Shown here: one piece after another, positions 1 through 8,891 of the stretch
How positions within the stretch are numbered: the first letter of the stretch is position 1
Layout: every line of letters starts with the position of its first letter
From: Methanobacterium sp.
GTDB lineage: Archaea; Methanobacteriota; Methanobacteria; Methanobacteriales; Methanobacteriaceae
Length of the DNA stretch: 43,190 nucleotides
NCBI GenBank assembly: GCA_015661405.1
Contig: JACWMK010000032.1
Location: forward strand, 1-43,190
Direction: 5' to 3'
Program-made: the position numbers and the translations under genes
Notes under the pieces: generated by a model
Seen by the model: only the letters and a program-made list of their open reading frames with translations
Told to the model about the DNA's origin: nothing
Database searches by the model: none

Positions 1-138
1 AATCGTTTTGAACTTGTAACGGGTTATAAGAGTAGGAAAAATATTTATTTTTATCAAAAAATGGGTTATAAAATCTTTAAAAAAGAGTTATGTCCTAGTG
101 GTGTGTATCTATTATATTTGGAGAAAATAATACTTTAA
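1..138 (+). CDS. GNAT-family N-acetyltransferase, C-terminal end (partial)
   Basis: An open frame enters from the left edge and ends at TAA 136-138, giving 45 residues. The segment contains LVTGYKSRKNIYFYQKMGYK followed by a final beta strand VYLLYLEKIIL. The pattern of a helix, then N-x-x-FYQKMGYK, is the usual end of the GNAT fold, where the Asn and Tyr region closes over acetyl-CoA. The start and the acetyl-CoA loop lie outside the window, so substrate cannot be judged. It is a real C-terminus rather than a chance frame because the residues match the family order closely. It is not followed by an operon partner; the next gene has its own promoter. Confidence 0.75.
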   Translation, partial: NRFELVTGYKSRKNIYFYQKMGYKIFKKELCPSGVYLLYLEKIIL

Positions 139-206
139 AAAAATATTTTTGATAATTCTTTACTACTTTTAAGTTATTTTTTGTTTTTTAATTATTCATC
201 GTTAAG

Positions 207-259
207 TTTATATAATACTTATTCTTAATAGTCGAATAATCGACATCGAATAATCGACA
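207..259 (+). promoter_or_regulatory. Promoter with tandem operator for the PadR-like gene
   Basis: A TATA-like box (tttatataata, 207-217) is followed about 15 nt later by two exact tandem copies of TCGAATAATCGACA (232-245 and 246-259). Each copy is itself nearly palindromic (GTCGA-ATAA-TCGAC). The position, where transcription would start, fits a repressor operator for the downstream PadR-type gene. Related TCGACA half-sites recur at about 328 and 392. Seen directly; the link to PadR is inferred. Confidence 0.6.
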
Positions 260-367
260 AAAATTTATGAATAAATCAAAAAATAGAAAGAATAAGACGA
301 TAATAAGCATAAAAAAACATCAAATTATCGACATAATACTTTAAAAAAATTGGAGTTATTTTAGAAC

Positions 368-941
368 ATGTTTGGAAACAGGAAAAAATTAATCGACAAA
401 ATGGAAGAACTAGGAAAACTGGGAGGCTTAAGAATCTGGATACTCTACGTCCTCGGTGAAGGCCCGAAAAATGGCGATGCATTTCATAGACCGGAACAAA
501 GCACATCGTGAAGCTAAAAAAGTTAAAAAACTTACAATTCTCGCTTCACACGTGCGACGTAAACAATATGATGATCCGTTAAATCTTACTGATGAACAAA
601 AATTAGAAGAACAAGTTTCATGGCGTCCTTCGAATGGTTCAGTATATCCAATGCTAAAAAAGATGGTAGTCGAAGAGCTGATTAACAAAAAAGATGATGG
701 AAGATATGAATTAAGTGAAAACGGAAAGGATACTTATTATAAATTATTCGGAAATTACCCTAAATCACAGGGCGAATATGTGGATCATAATAAAATTACA
801 ATAGAAACTGCACTAACAGAAATCAATGGTTATGCCTCATGTCTGGAGGATTTCAAGAAAGAAAAGCTTGCTCCACATAAAGATCAGATACGAATACTTA
901 GCGAAAGATTCAAAAAATTAAATGAATCTATCAGCTTGTGA
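368..941 (+). pseudogene. PadR-family transcriptional regulator, frameshifted
   Basis: The gene starts at ATG 368 with a helix rich in charged residues, then GKLGGLRIWILYVLGEGPKN, which is the first helix of a PadR winged helix. That frame stops at about 510. A second frame, open from about 456 to 941, carries the rest of the family pattern: NGSVYPMLKKMVVEELINKK (recognition helix and wing), then DGRYELSENGK and a C-terminal coiled-coil dimerisation helix ending in LSERFKKLNESI. The two halves lie in different frames and join near 470-490, so this copy carries a one-base indel, or the read has an error there. PadR proteins are repressors, often of an adjacent efflux gene. A related intact PadR with an ABC exporter lies at 33256-33798. 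Confidence 0.8.
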
Positions 942-1010
942 AAAACCGAATTTGAGTAATTATGAATCTTTGAAAAGTATATGGAATGTTAAAATGGAGG
1001 AGTAAAAAAA

Positions 1011-1802
1011 TTGCAAAATAAAGTAACTTCTAAAGATGGTACAATCATTGCTTTCGATAAATCTGGTGAAGGACAAGTCATTATCATAGTAGATGGAACG
1101 TTGCAATACCGAGCTATTCACCAGAAGATTGTACAATTGGCAGAACTATTAGGGCAGCACTTTACTGTGCTTAATTATGATCGTCGGGGACGAGGTGAGA
1201 GCACTGACACACAGCCATATGCTGTTGAACGCGAAATTGAAGATATTGAGGCCCTCATCAACAAAGTTGGTAGATCTGCATTCCTGTTCGGCATCTCCTC
1301 TGGTGCTGCACTTGCAATGGAAGCAACAATTAAGCTGGATGAGAAGATTAAGAAACTGGCAATTTACGAGCCTCCCTATAACGATGATAAGGCTGCCCAC
1401 CAAGCTTGGAAGCAATACCGAAAGCAGACCCGGGAATTGCTTGCAGAAGGTCGCTTGGACGATGCGGTAGAGCTGTTCATGAAGCTAATAGGGATGAACG
1501 CCCTGCTAGAGAGAATGCGCCAGCACCCATTTTGGCCGATGATCAAAGCAATAGCGCCTACCTTAGCCTACGATGCCGCCGTACTTGGTGAAGACCGTTC
1601 ATTACCAATAGAATTAGCATCCAAAGTTAATGTGCCAACACTTGTAATGGACGGCATTGCAAGTTTTCCGTTTTTACATGACACTACAAAGATGCTTGCG
1701 AAAATAATTCCCAATGCACAGCATCTTACATTGGAAGGTCAGACGCATGATGTAGATCCAGTTGTTCTAGCTCCTGTGCTGGTAGAGTTCTTCATAGGTT
1801 AA
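1011..1802 (+). CDS. Alpha/beta-hydrolase fold protein
   Basis: A 263-residue alpha/beta hydrolase of the small esterase/lactonase type. The start is TTG 1011, supported by GGAGGAG at 996-1002 with an 8-nt spacer. The nucleophile elbow is G-I-S-S-G with Ser96; YDRRGRGES (56-64) precedes it as in this superfamily. A C-terminal VPTLVMDG supplies the acidic residue and GQTHDVDP the catalytic His (about residue 246). There is no signal peptide, so it is cytoplasmic. Substrate is unknown. Base composition is visibly richer in G+C than neighbours such as the Sm or purF genes, and the sequence style resembles bacterial (Firmicutes-like) relatives, which suggests transfer. It follows the broken PadR gene by about 70 nt and may once have been its target. 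Confidence 0.85.
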   Translation: MQNKVTSKDGTIIAFDKSGEGQVIIIVDGTLQYRAIHQKIVQLAELLGQHFTVLNYDRRGRGESTDTQPYAVEREIEDIEALINKVGRSAFLFGISSGAALAMEATIKLDEKIKKLAIYEPPYNDDKAAHQAWKQYRKQTRELLAEGRLDDAVELFMKLIGMNALLERMRQHPFWPMIKAIAPTLAYDAAVLGEDRSLPIELASKVNVPTLVMDGIASFPFLHDTTKMLAKIIPNAQHLTLEGQTHDVDPVVLAPVLVEFFIG

Positions 1803-1885
1803 AAATAGTACTATCTTTTGTACCTGAATAAATGATTAATGAAGAAAGAGGGAAAATAATTACAAATTAAGGAGATATATGAATT

Positions 1886-3076
1886 ATGAAACGAAAAGGA
1901 GTTTGTTATGATGTGGGAAGGGTTATGTTTGGAAATAATTGGCGACCAACCTTTGATTTGAATGTTATAAAAAGAGAAATTGAGATCATTAAGAATGATT
2001 TACACTGCAACAGCATAAGAATCTGCGGTTTAGACATTGATAGGTTAGTAACCGCTTCGGAATATGTGCTTAAACAAGGATTAGAGGTATGGTTTTCCCC
2101 AGAGATGTGGGATAAAAGTCAAGAAGAAACACATGAATATATTATTAAAGCTGCTAAAGCAGCTGAAGAACTGCGAGAAAACCATCCCGACAAGAATATT
2201 ATATATAGTTTAGGCTCTGAATTAACATTATTCATGCAAGGCATAGTTGAAGGAGATAATTTCATGGAGCGAATGAACAATCCTACGTTCTGGGAAAACA
2301 TCAAGGCGGGGAAGCACAACAAACCGCTTAATGACTTCCTATCAAAAGCGAATAAGAGCGTTAGAGAAGTATTTCATGGTCCACTTACATATTTCTCAGT
2401 GCCAATTGAAACAGTCGAGTGGGCCTCGTTTGATTATGTAGGGGTTGATTTTTATCAAGATATGCGGATTAAAGATATGTATTGTAAAATGGTCAGGGGA
2501 TACCTTGTATACAATAAACCAGTCATGATAGGAGAATTTGGTTGCTGCACGTACCAAGGAGCAGATAAGCTCGGGGGTAACGGTTTCATCATAATAATTG
2601 GTATGATGGCTGATTATCTCAATCCAGATAAAGTCTTACCTAAAGGAATTACAGAGATGATTAAAATACCAACACGAATCGATGGACATTATATTCGGGA
2701 CGAGGGATTGCAAGCAAGTGAGATTACCGAACAGCTAGCCGAACTTGACGCTGCGGGTGTAGAGGGTACATTTGTATTTACTTTCATTTCACCCAACTCG
2801 CCTTACAACAAAAACCCAAGATACGACAGTGACCTAGTTAGTTACAGCCTAGTAAAGAGCTATCCTGAAAAAGAGACTGTCAACCAGATAATATCACAAA
2901 CAGCAAAACAGGGAAAGGAACTCTTAGGCGTTGATATTGCTCCTGAGATTTTAGCTAAATTTATTGACGATACTGGCAAGCATGGTGAAACCTATCCTGA
3001 TATGTCATGGGAGCCTAAAAAATCATTTTATGCAGTAGCCGATTACTATGCCCTAAAAAAAAATAAGGAATTATAA
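1886..3076 (+). CDS. TIM-barrel glycoside-hydrolase-like protein (clan GH-A type)
   Basis: A 396-residue soluble protein with the strand/helix spacing of a (beta/alpha)8 glycosidase. Early motifs include NSIRICGLDIDRL and LEVWFSPEMWD. A likely acid/base Glu112 sits in YSLGSELTLF after a strand, and a likely nucleophile Glu217 in VMIGEFGCCT; the spacing of about 105 residues fits strands 4 and 7 of clan GH-A. FDYVGVDFYQD (182-192) also fits the barrel. There is no signal peptide or carbohydrate-binding module, so it would act in the cytoplasm. Start ATG 1886 is preceded by AAGGAG. The substrate is not predictable. It sits 83 nt after the alpha/beta hydrolase, shares its less AT-rich composition, and may have arrived with it. 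Confidence 0.7.
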   Translation: MKRKGVCYDVGRVMFGNNWRPTFDLNVIKREIEIIKNDLHCNSIRICGLDIDRLVTASEYVLKQGLEVWFSPEMWDKSQEETHEYIIKAAKAAEELRENHPDKNIIYSLGSELTLFMQGIVEGDNFMERMNNPTFWENIKAGKHNKPLNDFLSKANKSVREVFHGPLTYFSVPIETVEWASFDYVGVDFYQDMRIKDMYCKMVRGYLVYNKPVMIGEFGCCTYQGADKLGGNGFIIIIGMMADYLNPDKVLPKGITEMIKIPTRIDGHYIRDEGLQASEITEQLAELDAAGVEGTFVFTFISPNSPYNKNPRYDSDLVSYSLVKSYPEKETVNQIISQTAKQGKELLGVDIAPEILAKFIDDTGKHGETYPDMSWEPKKSFYAVADYYALKKNKEL

Positions 3077-3092
3077 ATGATTTAAAAAAAAA

Positions 3093-3114
3093 TTTTTTTT
3101 TATTCAGTTTTTTT
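3093..3114 (+). terminator. T-rich transcription terminator
   Basis: Two T tracts (3093-3101 and 3108-3114) follow the glycosidase-like gene by about 20 nt. Oligo-T without a hairpin is the usual archaeal intrinsic terminator. Confidence 0.5.
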
Positions 3115-3227
3115 ATATATTTGTAGTTAGAATTCTGGAAAAATTATGATTAATAATTCAGCTATTCAATGAAACATGGTAAATAAACGATAGAATAAAG
3201 ATTTAAAATTTTAGAATTCATTTTTTT

Positions 3228-3920
3228 TTAGTCTATTAATCTTACGATATCGCCAATGATGTCTTCAATAGCTATTTCTAGCAAGTATTCACCCTGTTCT
3301 AAATCCACGCATGCGCCGTTTATCTCCATTTTCTGTGCTTCTCGGTTAATTCCTTCTGATGCTTCACGTGCTTTTTTGAGACCAACCATACCTACTTCAG
3401 GATATTCTTCGAAATTACAGTGTTCATTTAATCGGTCAGCGTCAACTATCCCCAATATGGCTCCTATGGATAATTCCCCGGTGCCAGCGTGTGCTCCTTC
3501 TATTTCTACTATTTTATTATTGAAAACTATTTCAAGATTTAATTCACTTTCTAATTGTTTTAAATAATTCTTTAAAGGGTAGTTTCCGCCGTGAGCGTTT
3601 ACTAATACTATTTTTTCTATTTTAAGATATTTTTTCGCGTCTTGGAGGGTGGGTTTAAGATTATTCTCAACTAAGATTTCTATAGTCACATGTTTACCGT
3701 GTTGAACGTAATCATATTCAGTGGCTGTGTAAAGGATTCCTAAATATTTTGCACCGGTTTTTAATGTTGCTTGTAATGCTAAATAGGAGGCGATTTTAGA
3801 GTCAGTGTCGATAGGTAATGCTGCACCATGATTTTCCAGGTGGGATCCTAATGCTAATACTCCTACTGAATGCACTTTTGGTGATACGATTTTACCAGAG
3901 GAATATCTTAATTCCACCAT
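3228..3920 (-). CDS. arfB: 2-amino-5-formylamino-6-ribosylaminopyrimidinone 5'-phosphate deformylase (creatininase family)
   Basis: ArfB hydrolyses the formamide left after the archaeal GTP cyclohydrolase III reaction, the second step toward riboflavin and the F420 chromophore. The 230-residue protein opens with VELRYSSGKIVSPKVHSVGV, then shows the creatininase metal site: GSHLENHGAALPIDTD (Glu, His and Asp ligands), QHGKHVTIE, VNAHGGNYPL and EGAHAGTGELS. Length and order match archaeal ArfB. Known family members use Fe(II) or similar metals. ATG 3920 has AAAGGAG upstream with a 9-nt spacer. It lies 18 nt downstream of the PUA-domain gene on the same strand, so the two are probably co-transcribed. 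Confidence 0.88.
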   Translation of the reverse strand: MVELRYSSGKIVSPKVHSVGVLALGSHLENHGAALPIDTDSKIASYLALQATLKTGAKYLGILYTATEYDYVQHGKHVTIEILVENNLKPTLQDAKKYLKIEKIVLVNAHGGNYPLKNYLKQLESELNLEIVFNNKIVEIEGAHAGTGELSIGAILGIVDADRLNEHCNFEEYPEVGMVGLKKAREASEGINREAQKMEINGACVDLEQGEYLLEIAIEDIIGDIVRLID

Positions 3921-3938
3921 TTAAAAAAACTCCTTTCT

Positions 3939-4415
3939 TTATATTTCTAGATTCCATATTTCATCGCCAATGTAATGGAGGTTTTTCACAGCTTTTCCTT
4001 CAGTATTTCGAGTCATTTCCTCACCAGATATTAAACTGCGTCCAATGGCTAGTGGTTTGTGATGGGTTTCATCTATTATTATTACAAAGTCTCCTTCTTT
4101 GATATTTGGATCAGCTTTGACAATGCCTGGTGACATGACGTCTGCTCCTTTAGTCATATATTTCACTGCACCCATGTCCACTACGACATATTGGGATGTT
4201 ATCTCAACTTCTAATGCACCTTTTAATGTTAGGAATGGGATATCATCAATTAACATTATCCAAGGATTACCATTTATTAGTATTATATCTTGATTATCCG
4301 TTTCAAGTATTTCCACTGTAGCTTTAGCTGGTATTATCTTGGAGTATTCTCCTAGTATTTCATGCATTTCTTTAAGTTTTTTCTTCTTGAAATGGTATCT
4401 TTTCCTTATTTTCAC
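3939..4415 (-). CDS. PUA-domain RNA-binding protein (archaeal MCT-1-like)
   Basis: A 158-residue protein with a basic N-terminus (MKIRKRYHFKKKKLKE) and a C-terminal PUA domain spanning about 75-155. The PUA signature is seen in VVVDMGAVKYMTKGADVMSPGI and then EGDFVIIIDE...PLAIGRSLISGEEM. PUA domains bind structured RNA; proteins of this layout in archaea resemble the eukaryotic translation factor MCT-1/Tma20. Start is GTG 4415 with GGTGTG a few bases upstream. It is the first gene of a probable operon with arfB and is divergent from the Sm-protein gene, so an RNA or translation role fits the context. The exact role is not known from sequence. Confidence 0.8.
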   Translation of the reverse strand: MKIRKRYHFKKKKLKEMHEILGEYSKIIPAKATVEILETDNQDIILINGNPWIMLIDDIPFLTLKGALEVEITSQYVVVDMGAVKYMTKGADVMSPGIVKADPNIKEGDFVIIIDETHHKPLAIGRSLISGEEMTRNTEGKAVKNLHYIGDEIWNLEI

Positions 4416-4468
4416 TTTGTTTCACACCATTAGAACGTTATTATTCTTTCCAGAATGTTTCTATAACA

Positions 4469-4510
4469 TTTATATATTACTATTTTACAACGGATACATT
4501 TAAATATAAA
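4469..4510. promoter_or_regulatory. Divergent promoters between PUA gene and Sm gene
   Basis: On the minus strand TATATAAA (4476-4469) lies about 54 nt before the PUA start. On the plus strand tttaaatataaa (4499-4510) lies about 30 nt before the Sm start, leaving a very short leader. Both are typical archaeal TATA boxes. Confidence 0.6.
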
Positions 4511-4537
4511 TCACAACAACTTGAATTTATAGGAAAG

Positions 4538-4789
4538 GTGATAAATGTGAATACTCAGAAGAATGTGAATACATCACGACCGCTGGATGTATTAGGTAAA
4601 TCATTGAATTCCCAAGTTTTGATTAAACTTAAAGGCGGAGTAGAATTTAGAGGCAGCCTTAAAAGTTTTGACATGCATATGAACTTAGTACTGAATGACG
4701 CCGAAGAATTAGTGGGCGGAGAAACAGCTAGAAGATTAGGAGTCGTACTTATAAGGGGAGATAATATAGTATACATTTCTCCAGGTTAA
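4538..4789 (+). CDS. Archaeal Sm-like protein (SmAP/LSm)
   Basis: This 83-residue protein forms an Sm fold: Sm1 motif LNSQVLIKLKGGVEFRGSLK with SFDMHMNLVLNDAEE, and Sm2 motif LGVVLIRGDNIVYISPG. Archaeal SmAPs form heptameric rings that bind U-rich RNA. The N-terminus MINV-TQ-NV---RPLDVLGKSLNS matches what is known of the Methanothermobacter protein, which supports GTG 4538. A second in-frame GTG at 4547 is better placed behind the AGGTGAT at 4536-4542, so the true start is one of these two. It is followed about 100 nt later by the L37e gene, an arrangement common in archaea. Confidence 0.92.
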   Translation: MINVNTQKNVNTSRPLDVLGKSLNSQVLIKLKGGVEFRGSLKSFDMHMNLVLNDAEELVGGETARRLGVVLIRGDNIVYISPG

Positions 4790-4886
4790 TAAAGAATTAA
4801 ATCTAATTTTTTAAATGAAATTAAATTAAGGTTAAAAATTTAAATCTTGTTTTTAAAATAATAATCAATTTTATTTAAGGAGGATA

Positions 4887-5075
<189 letters not shown>

Positions 5076-5080
5076 ATAAA

Positions 5081-5971
5081 ATGGATGCTAGAAGTCCCAT
5101 AGATGTAAGGATTATAGTGGAAGGTGCTTCTGATGTGGAGAATGTAAGCCGAGCCATGCAGAATATTGCATTAGGCGCAGAGTATCACATCACCATTTCA
5201 TCTATAATACCCACCACTAATCCAACGATAGCCAAAAAAGTTGTTAAAGGAGCTGACATTCTTTTAATAGCCACTGATGTTGACGCTCCAGGAAGGGAGC
5301 TTGCAGATAAATTTCAGAAAACCCTTAAAGATGAAGTGGGACATATAGAACGCATGAAATTCCCTTATGGACATGATGTGGAATATATTAACCCCACTAT
5401 TATCAGGGATGAGATTAAAAACGCTATAATTAGAGCAGGTCTTACAGCCATAACTCATATTCAGGAACTGCGGGAGAAGGAAGATGAATTATGGGAGTCC
5501 CGAAGGGAAGTTAAAAATCTTGAAAATGAATTAGAGGATGTATCCTCTGAAAAACAGAGATTAATTACCCAGCTTCAGAATTCATCGGAGGAAAAGGAAG
5601 AATTCATCAATGAAATCCAGGAATTAGATGATGAATTAAAACTTTTCAAACAGAGATATCTTGATGTAAAGAATGAATATGGGATTATGCAGAATAAAAA
5701 TTTATTTGAAACATTTTCACTCAATGAAATTTGGAGTGAATTATTTAATGAAGATTTAGATGAAGAAGAGCATGTTTATTTTATAACTTCTGAATTTAAA
5801 CCGGATAATATAATTATAGGTCAAGGATTAATAGCCGCGCCTACTCGTAGTGATGTTGTGGAGTGGCTGAAAATAATTAAAACGGTTCTAATTTTTTATG
5901 ATTCACGAATTGATGACTTAAAAGAAGAAATTAATAATGATAAATTCAGTCCTAATTTACTTAAAGAGTAA
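5081..5971 (+). CDS. Toprim-domain protein with central coiled coil
   Basis: The 296-residue protein has an N-terminal Toprim domain (about 1-120): the acidic motif IIVEGASDVENVSRAM carries the conserved Glu, and LLIATDVDAPGRELA carries the DxD pair that binds Mg2+. Residues about 125-195 form a long charged coiled coil (REKEDELWESRREVKNLENE and onward). A C-terminal domain of about 90 residues has no motif that I recognise. Toprim domains occur in primases, topoisomerases, OLD nucleases and RNase M5. ATG 5081 lies 5 nt after L37e, so the gene belongs to the Sm-L37e transcript. That context suggests RNA or ribosome work, but the reaction is unknown. Confidence 0.75.
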   Translation: MDARSPIDVRIIVEGASDVENVSRAMQNIALGAEYHITISSIIPTTNPTIAKKVVKGADILLIATDVDAPGRELADKFQKTLKDEVGHIERMKFPYGHDVEYINPTIIRDEIKNAIIRAGLTAITHIQELREKEDELWESRREVKNLENELEDVSSEKQRLITQLQNSSEEKEEFINEIQELDDELKLFKQRYLDVKNEYGIMQNKNLFETFSLNEIWSELFNEDLDEEEHVYFITSEFKPDNIIIGQGLIAAPTRSDVVEWLKIIKTVLIFYDSRIDDLKEEINNDKFSPNLLKE

Positions 5972-6134
5972 AATAAATTAAAATTTTATCATTTAAAAAA
6001 TCAAAATTTTTTTAGGTAATATATAATAGTTTTAAAGAACGATTTTAATTTGAATCTAACTTTTTTAAATTTTAAATTTAAATACTTAAAATTTACTTTG
6101 AATCTTGATTATAATATTCAGGGAGAACTCTAAA

Positions 6135-7535
6135 TTGCAGGATAAATGTGGTATTGTAGGTTTTTACTCAAATAACAAGGATGAAACTGTCTCCAGACAA
6201 ATATATTATGGCTTATACTCTTTACAACACAGAGGACAGGAATCTGCAGGTATATCCACATATAATGGAGTGGAAATGTCCACATACCGTGGTATGGGTT
6301 TAGTATGTGATGTTTTTAATAATAATAATTTGAATGGACTACGGGGAAATGTAGGTATAGGTCATGTCAGATACTCTACTACGGGTAAATCACTAATTGA
6401 AAATTCTCAACCATTTGTCAGTGAATTTGAATCCGGCACTATCGCTATAGCTCATAATGGGGATATAATTAATTCAATGGAGCTTAGAAGAGAATTAGAA
6501 TGTGAGGGGCATGAATTCCGCTCCACAACTGATTCTGAAGTTATATGTCATCTTTTAACCATTGAATACTCTAAGAATGGTGATATGGTTGACGCCATGC
6601 AGAAAGTTGCTAAAAAACTGATAGGTTCCTACTCTCTTGTTATACTCATAAATGATGAACTCATGGTAGTTAGAGATCCCGTTGGAATTAAACCATTATC
6701 ATTAGGTAAAATGGATGGAATGACTATGGTTGCTTCTGAAACAGTTGCTTTTGATGTGATTGGTGTGGAACATATTCGTGATGTGGATCCTGGTGAAATT
6801 TTAATCATAAATGATGAAATTAAAAGTTATCACATGCCTCGAGATAAAAACACTCCTCGAGCACATTGCATGTTTGAATATGTTTACTTCGCCCGTCCGG
6901 ATAGTACTTTGGATGGAAGAAATGTTTATGATGTAAGATTAAATATTGGTAGAGCTTTATGGCGGGAATACCCTGCAGAAGCTGATGTAGTTATGCCAGT
7001 ACCTGATTCAGCCATCAGCGCTGCCATTGGTTATTCTCGTGAATCAGGATTACCATATGGTGAAGGACTTATAAAGAATCGTTACATTGGCCGAACATTT
7101 ATCATGTCCACTCAAGAAGAAAGGGAAACATCTGTAAGACTTAAAATGAACCCTATAAAATCAGAGTTAGAGGGTAAACGAATAGTACTAGTCGATGATA
7201 GTATTGTAAGAGGTACCACCTCCACGGCATTAGTTAAAATTTTAAGGCAGGCTGGAGCTAAAGAAATCCATTTAAGAGTAGGATGCCCTCCTATAATATC
7301 ACCATGTTACTATGGAATAGCTATGGCAACTCGAAAGGAGTTAATTGCATCTGATAAAAATGTTGAGAAAATCAAGAAAATATTAGGCGTAGATTCTCTT
7401 GGTTACCTCAGCTTAGAATCATTAGTTAAATGTATTGGTATAAAGAAGGGTGAATTATGCACAGGATGCCTTACTTGCGAGTACCCCACTCCACTCCCAA
7501 GGAATATTAATGAATACGAAGCATATCGATGCTAA
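6135..7535 (+). CDS. purF: Amidophosphoribosyltransferase
   Basis: PurF makes 5-phosphoribosylamine from PRPP and glutamine, the first committed step of purine synthesis. The chosen start is TTG 6135, with GGGAG at 6121-6125, because it puts the processed N-terminal nucleophile Cys5 in MQDKCGIVGF as in the family; an upstream in-frame TTG at 6105 is unlikely. The glutaminase domain shows LQHRGQESAG and GHVRYSTTG. The PRPP loop is VLVDDSIVRGTTS (about 352-364). Cys245 (AHCMFE), the Cys in ISPCYYGI and the pair in ELCTGCLTCE match ligands of the [4Fe-4S] cluster in Bacillus-type PurF, so this is the cluster-containing form. It is monocistronic, with AT-rich flanks. Confidence 0.95.
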   Translation: MQDKCGIVGFYSNNKDETVSRQIYYGLYSLQHRGQESAGISTYNGVEMSTYRGMGLVCDVFNNNNLNGLRGNVGIGHVRYSTTGKSLIENSQPFVSEFESGTIAIAHNGDIINSMELRRELECEGHEFRSTTDSEVICHLLTIEYSKNGDMVDAMQKVAKKLIGSYSLVILINDELMVVRDPVGIKPLSLGKMDGMTMVASETVAFDVIGVEHIRDVDPGEILIINDEIKSYHMPRDKNTPRAHCMFEYVYFARPDSTLDGRNVYDVRLNIGRALWREYPAEADVVMPVPDSAISAAIGYSRESGLPYGEGLIKNRYIGRTFIMSTQEERETSVRLKMNPIKSELEGKRIVLVDDSIVRGTTSTALVKILRQAGAKEIHLRVGCPPIISPCYYGIAMATRKELIASDKNVEKIKKILGVDSLGYLSLESLVKCIGIKKGELCTGCLTCEYPTPLPRNINEYEAYRC

Positions 7536-7594
7536 AAATTTAATTAAATTATTTTTTTATTTTTAAATGAATTTTTATCGTGGTGGTTTAAATA

Positions 7595-8806
7595 GTGGAA
7601 TTATTATCTCCTGCCGGTGATTTCGCAGCTTTAAACGCTGCAATAAGGTATGGTGCAGATTCAGTTTATATTGGTATTGCTGGATTTAACTTACGTGCCC
7701 ACAAGGGTAACTTCCAAATTGAAGATTTAAAAGAGGCTGTTAAACGTTGCCATGATTCAAATGTGAAGTTATATGTCTGCACTAATACTATTATGAAGGA
7801 TAAAGACATTGAGAACCTGAAAAAAGTAATGCCCCGTATAAAATCTGCAGGAGCAGATGCAATCATCGCATCTGATCTGGGCGCTTTAAATGTAGCCCGT
7901 GATAATGGTTTAAATGTGCATATGAGTGTTCAGTCAAACATATCTAATTTAGAGGCCTTACAACTTTATAAAGAATTAGGTGTAACTAGAGTTGTCTTAT
8001 CGCGTGAATTATCCTTAAATGAAATTAAACGGATTAAAAATGATAGTCCATTGGAAGTAGAAGTTTTTGTGCACGGAGCCATGTGTCTCGCGGTTTCTGG
8101 TAGATGTTTTTTGAGTTCTTATTTTTATAGTAAAAGCGCGAACTGTGGTGAATGCCTCCAACCCTGCCGGAAGAAGTGGAAACTAGTACGAGAAGATAAA
8201 TTAGAATTTGATAATAATTGTTTAGATATCGATAATAATGTGATGGGTGAATCTCATTTTTTAAGTCCAAGGGATTTATGTATGCTGGATCATATTCCTG
8301 AATTAATTGAATCTGGGATAGATTCTTTTAAAATTGAGGGAAGGTCCCGGGCAGCGGATTATGTAGCTACTGTTACTCGTGTTTACAGGGAAGCTATTGA
8401 AGCATACCTTAATAATAATTGGAAAGTGAATCCACAATGGCTGGAGGATCTTAAAAAAGTGTATAATCGTGGTTTTGATACCGGATTCTACTTTAAATCA
8501 CCATATAAAACTAGTAAATACAATCAATCAACTCATACGAAGAAGGACATTGCCTTGGTTACTAATTTTTACTCTAAAGTTTCAGTAGCAGAATTAAAAC
8601 TTTACGATGATTTAACCGTAAATGATGAATTAATAATCATCGGCCCAACCACAGGAGTCCTTATTCTAAAGGTTGAATCCATGCAAATTAATAAAGTAAA
8701 TGTTACTCAAGCATTTAAAGGTGAAAAAGTTGCAATCAAAATTAAAAGTAAAGTAAGACGTAATGATATTGTTTATAAACGAATTAAAAAAGAAATTTCC
8801 ACTTAA
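7595..8806 (+). CDS. Peptidase U32 family protein
   Basis: A 403-residue U32-family protein. ELLSPAGDFAALNAAIRYGA and SVYIGIAGFNLRA start a TIM-barrel-like domain; VEVFVHGAMCLAVSGRCFLS with SANCGECLQPCRKKW holds the conserved Cys set. ESGIDSFKIEGRSRAADYVA is the family signature. U32 proteins include bacterial TrhP and RlhA, which hydroxylate tRNA or rRNA and use the Cys set for an Fe-S centre, so an RNA-modification role is more likely than proteolysis. The C-terminal 80 residues form a beta-barrel-like domain. Start is GTG 7595, with GTGGTGG about 10 nt upstream. It follows purF by 59 nt, possibly on the same transcript. Confidence 0.85.
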   Translation: MELLSPAGDFAALNAAIRYGADSVYIGIAGFNLRAHKGNFQIEDLKEAVKRCHDSNVKLYVCTNTIMKDKDIENLKKVMPRIKSAGADAIIASDLGALNVARDNGLNVHMSVQSNISNLEALQLYKELGVTRVVLSRELSLNEIKRIKNDSPLEVEVFVHGAMCLAVSGRCFLSSYFYSKSANCGECLQPCRKKWKLVREDKLEFDNNCLDIDNNVMGESHFLSPRDLCMLDHIPELIESGIDSFKIEGRSRAADYVATVTRVYREAIEAYLNNNWKVNPQWLEDLKKVYNRGFDTGFYFKSPYKTSKYNQSTHTKKDIALVTNFYSKVSVAELKLYDDLTVNDELIIIGPTTGVLILKVESMQINKVNVTQAFKGEKVAIKIKSKVRRNDIVYKRIKKEIST

Positions 8807-8891
8807 AATCTATTTAATCTTAGTAAGTTGCTAAATTTTCTATGATTTACTTTTTATAGTTATTGATAAAATGAAACCTTTAATATCAAAT

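Noticed and set aside
1149..1591. Overlapping ORFs within the alpha/beta hydrolase
   Set aside because: The hydrolase frame has the catalytic motifs and ribosome site; the others have neither.
1886..3076. Labelling the TIM-barrel gene as an abortive-infection protein
   Set aside because: No Abi motif or membrane CPBP pattern is visible; the two Glu motifs fit a glycosidase-type barrel better.
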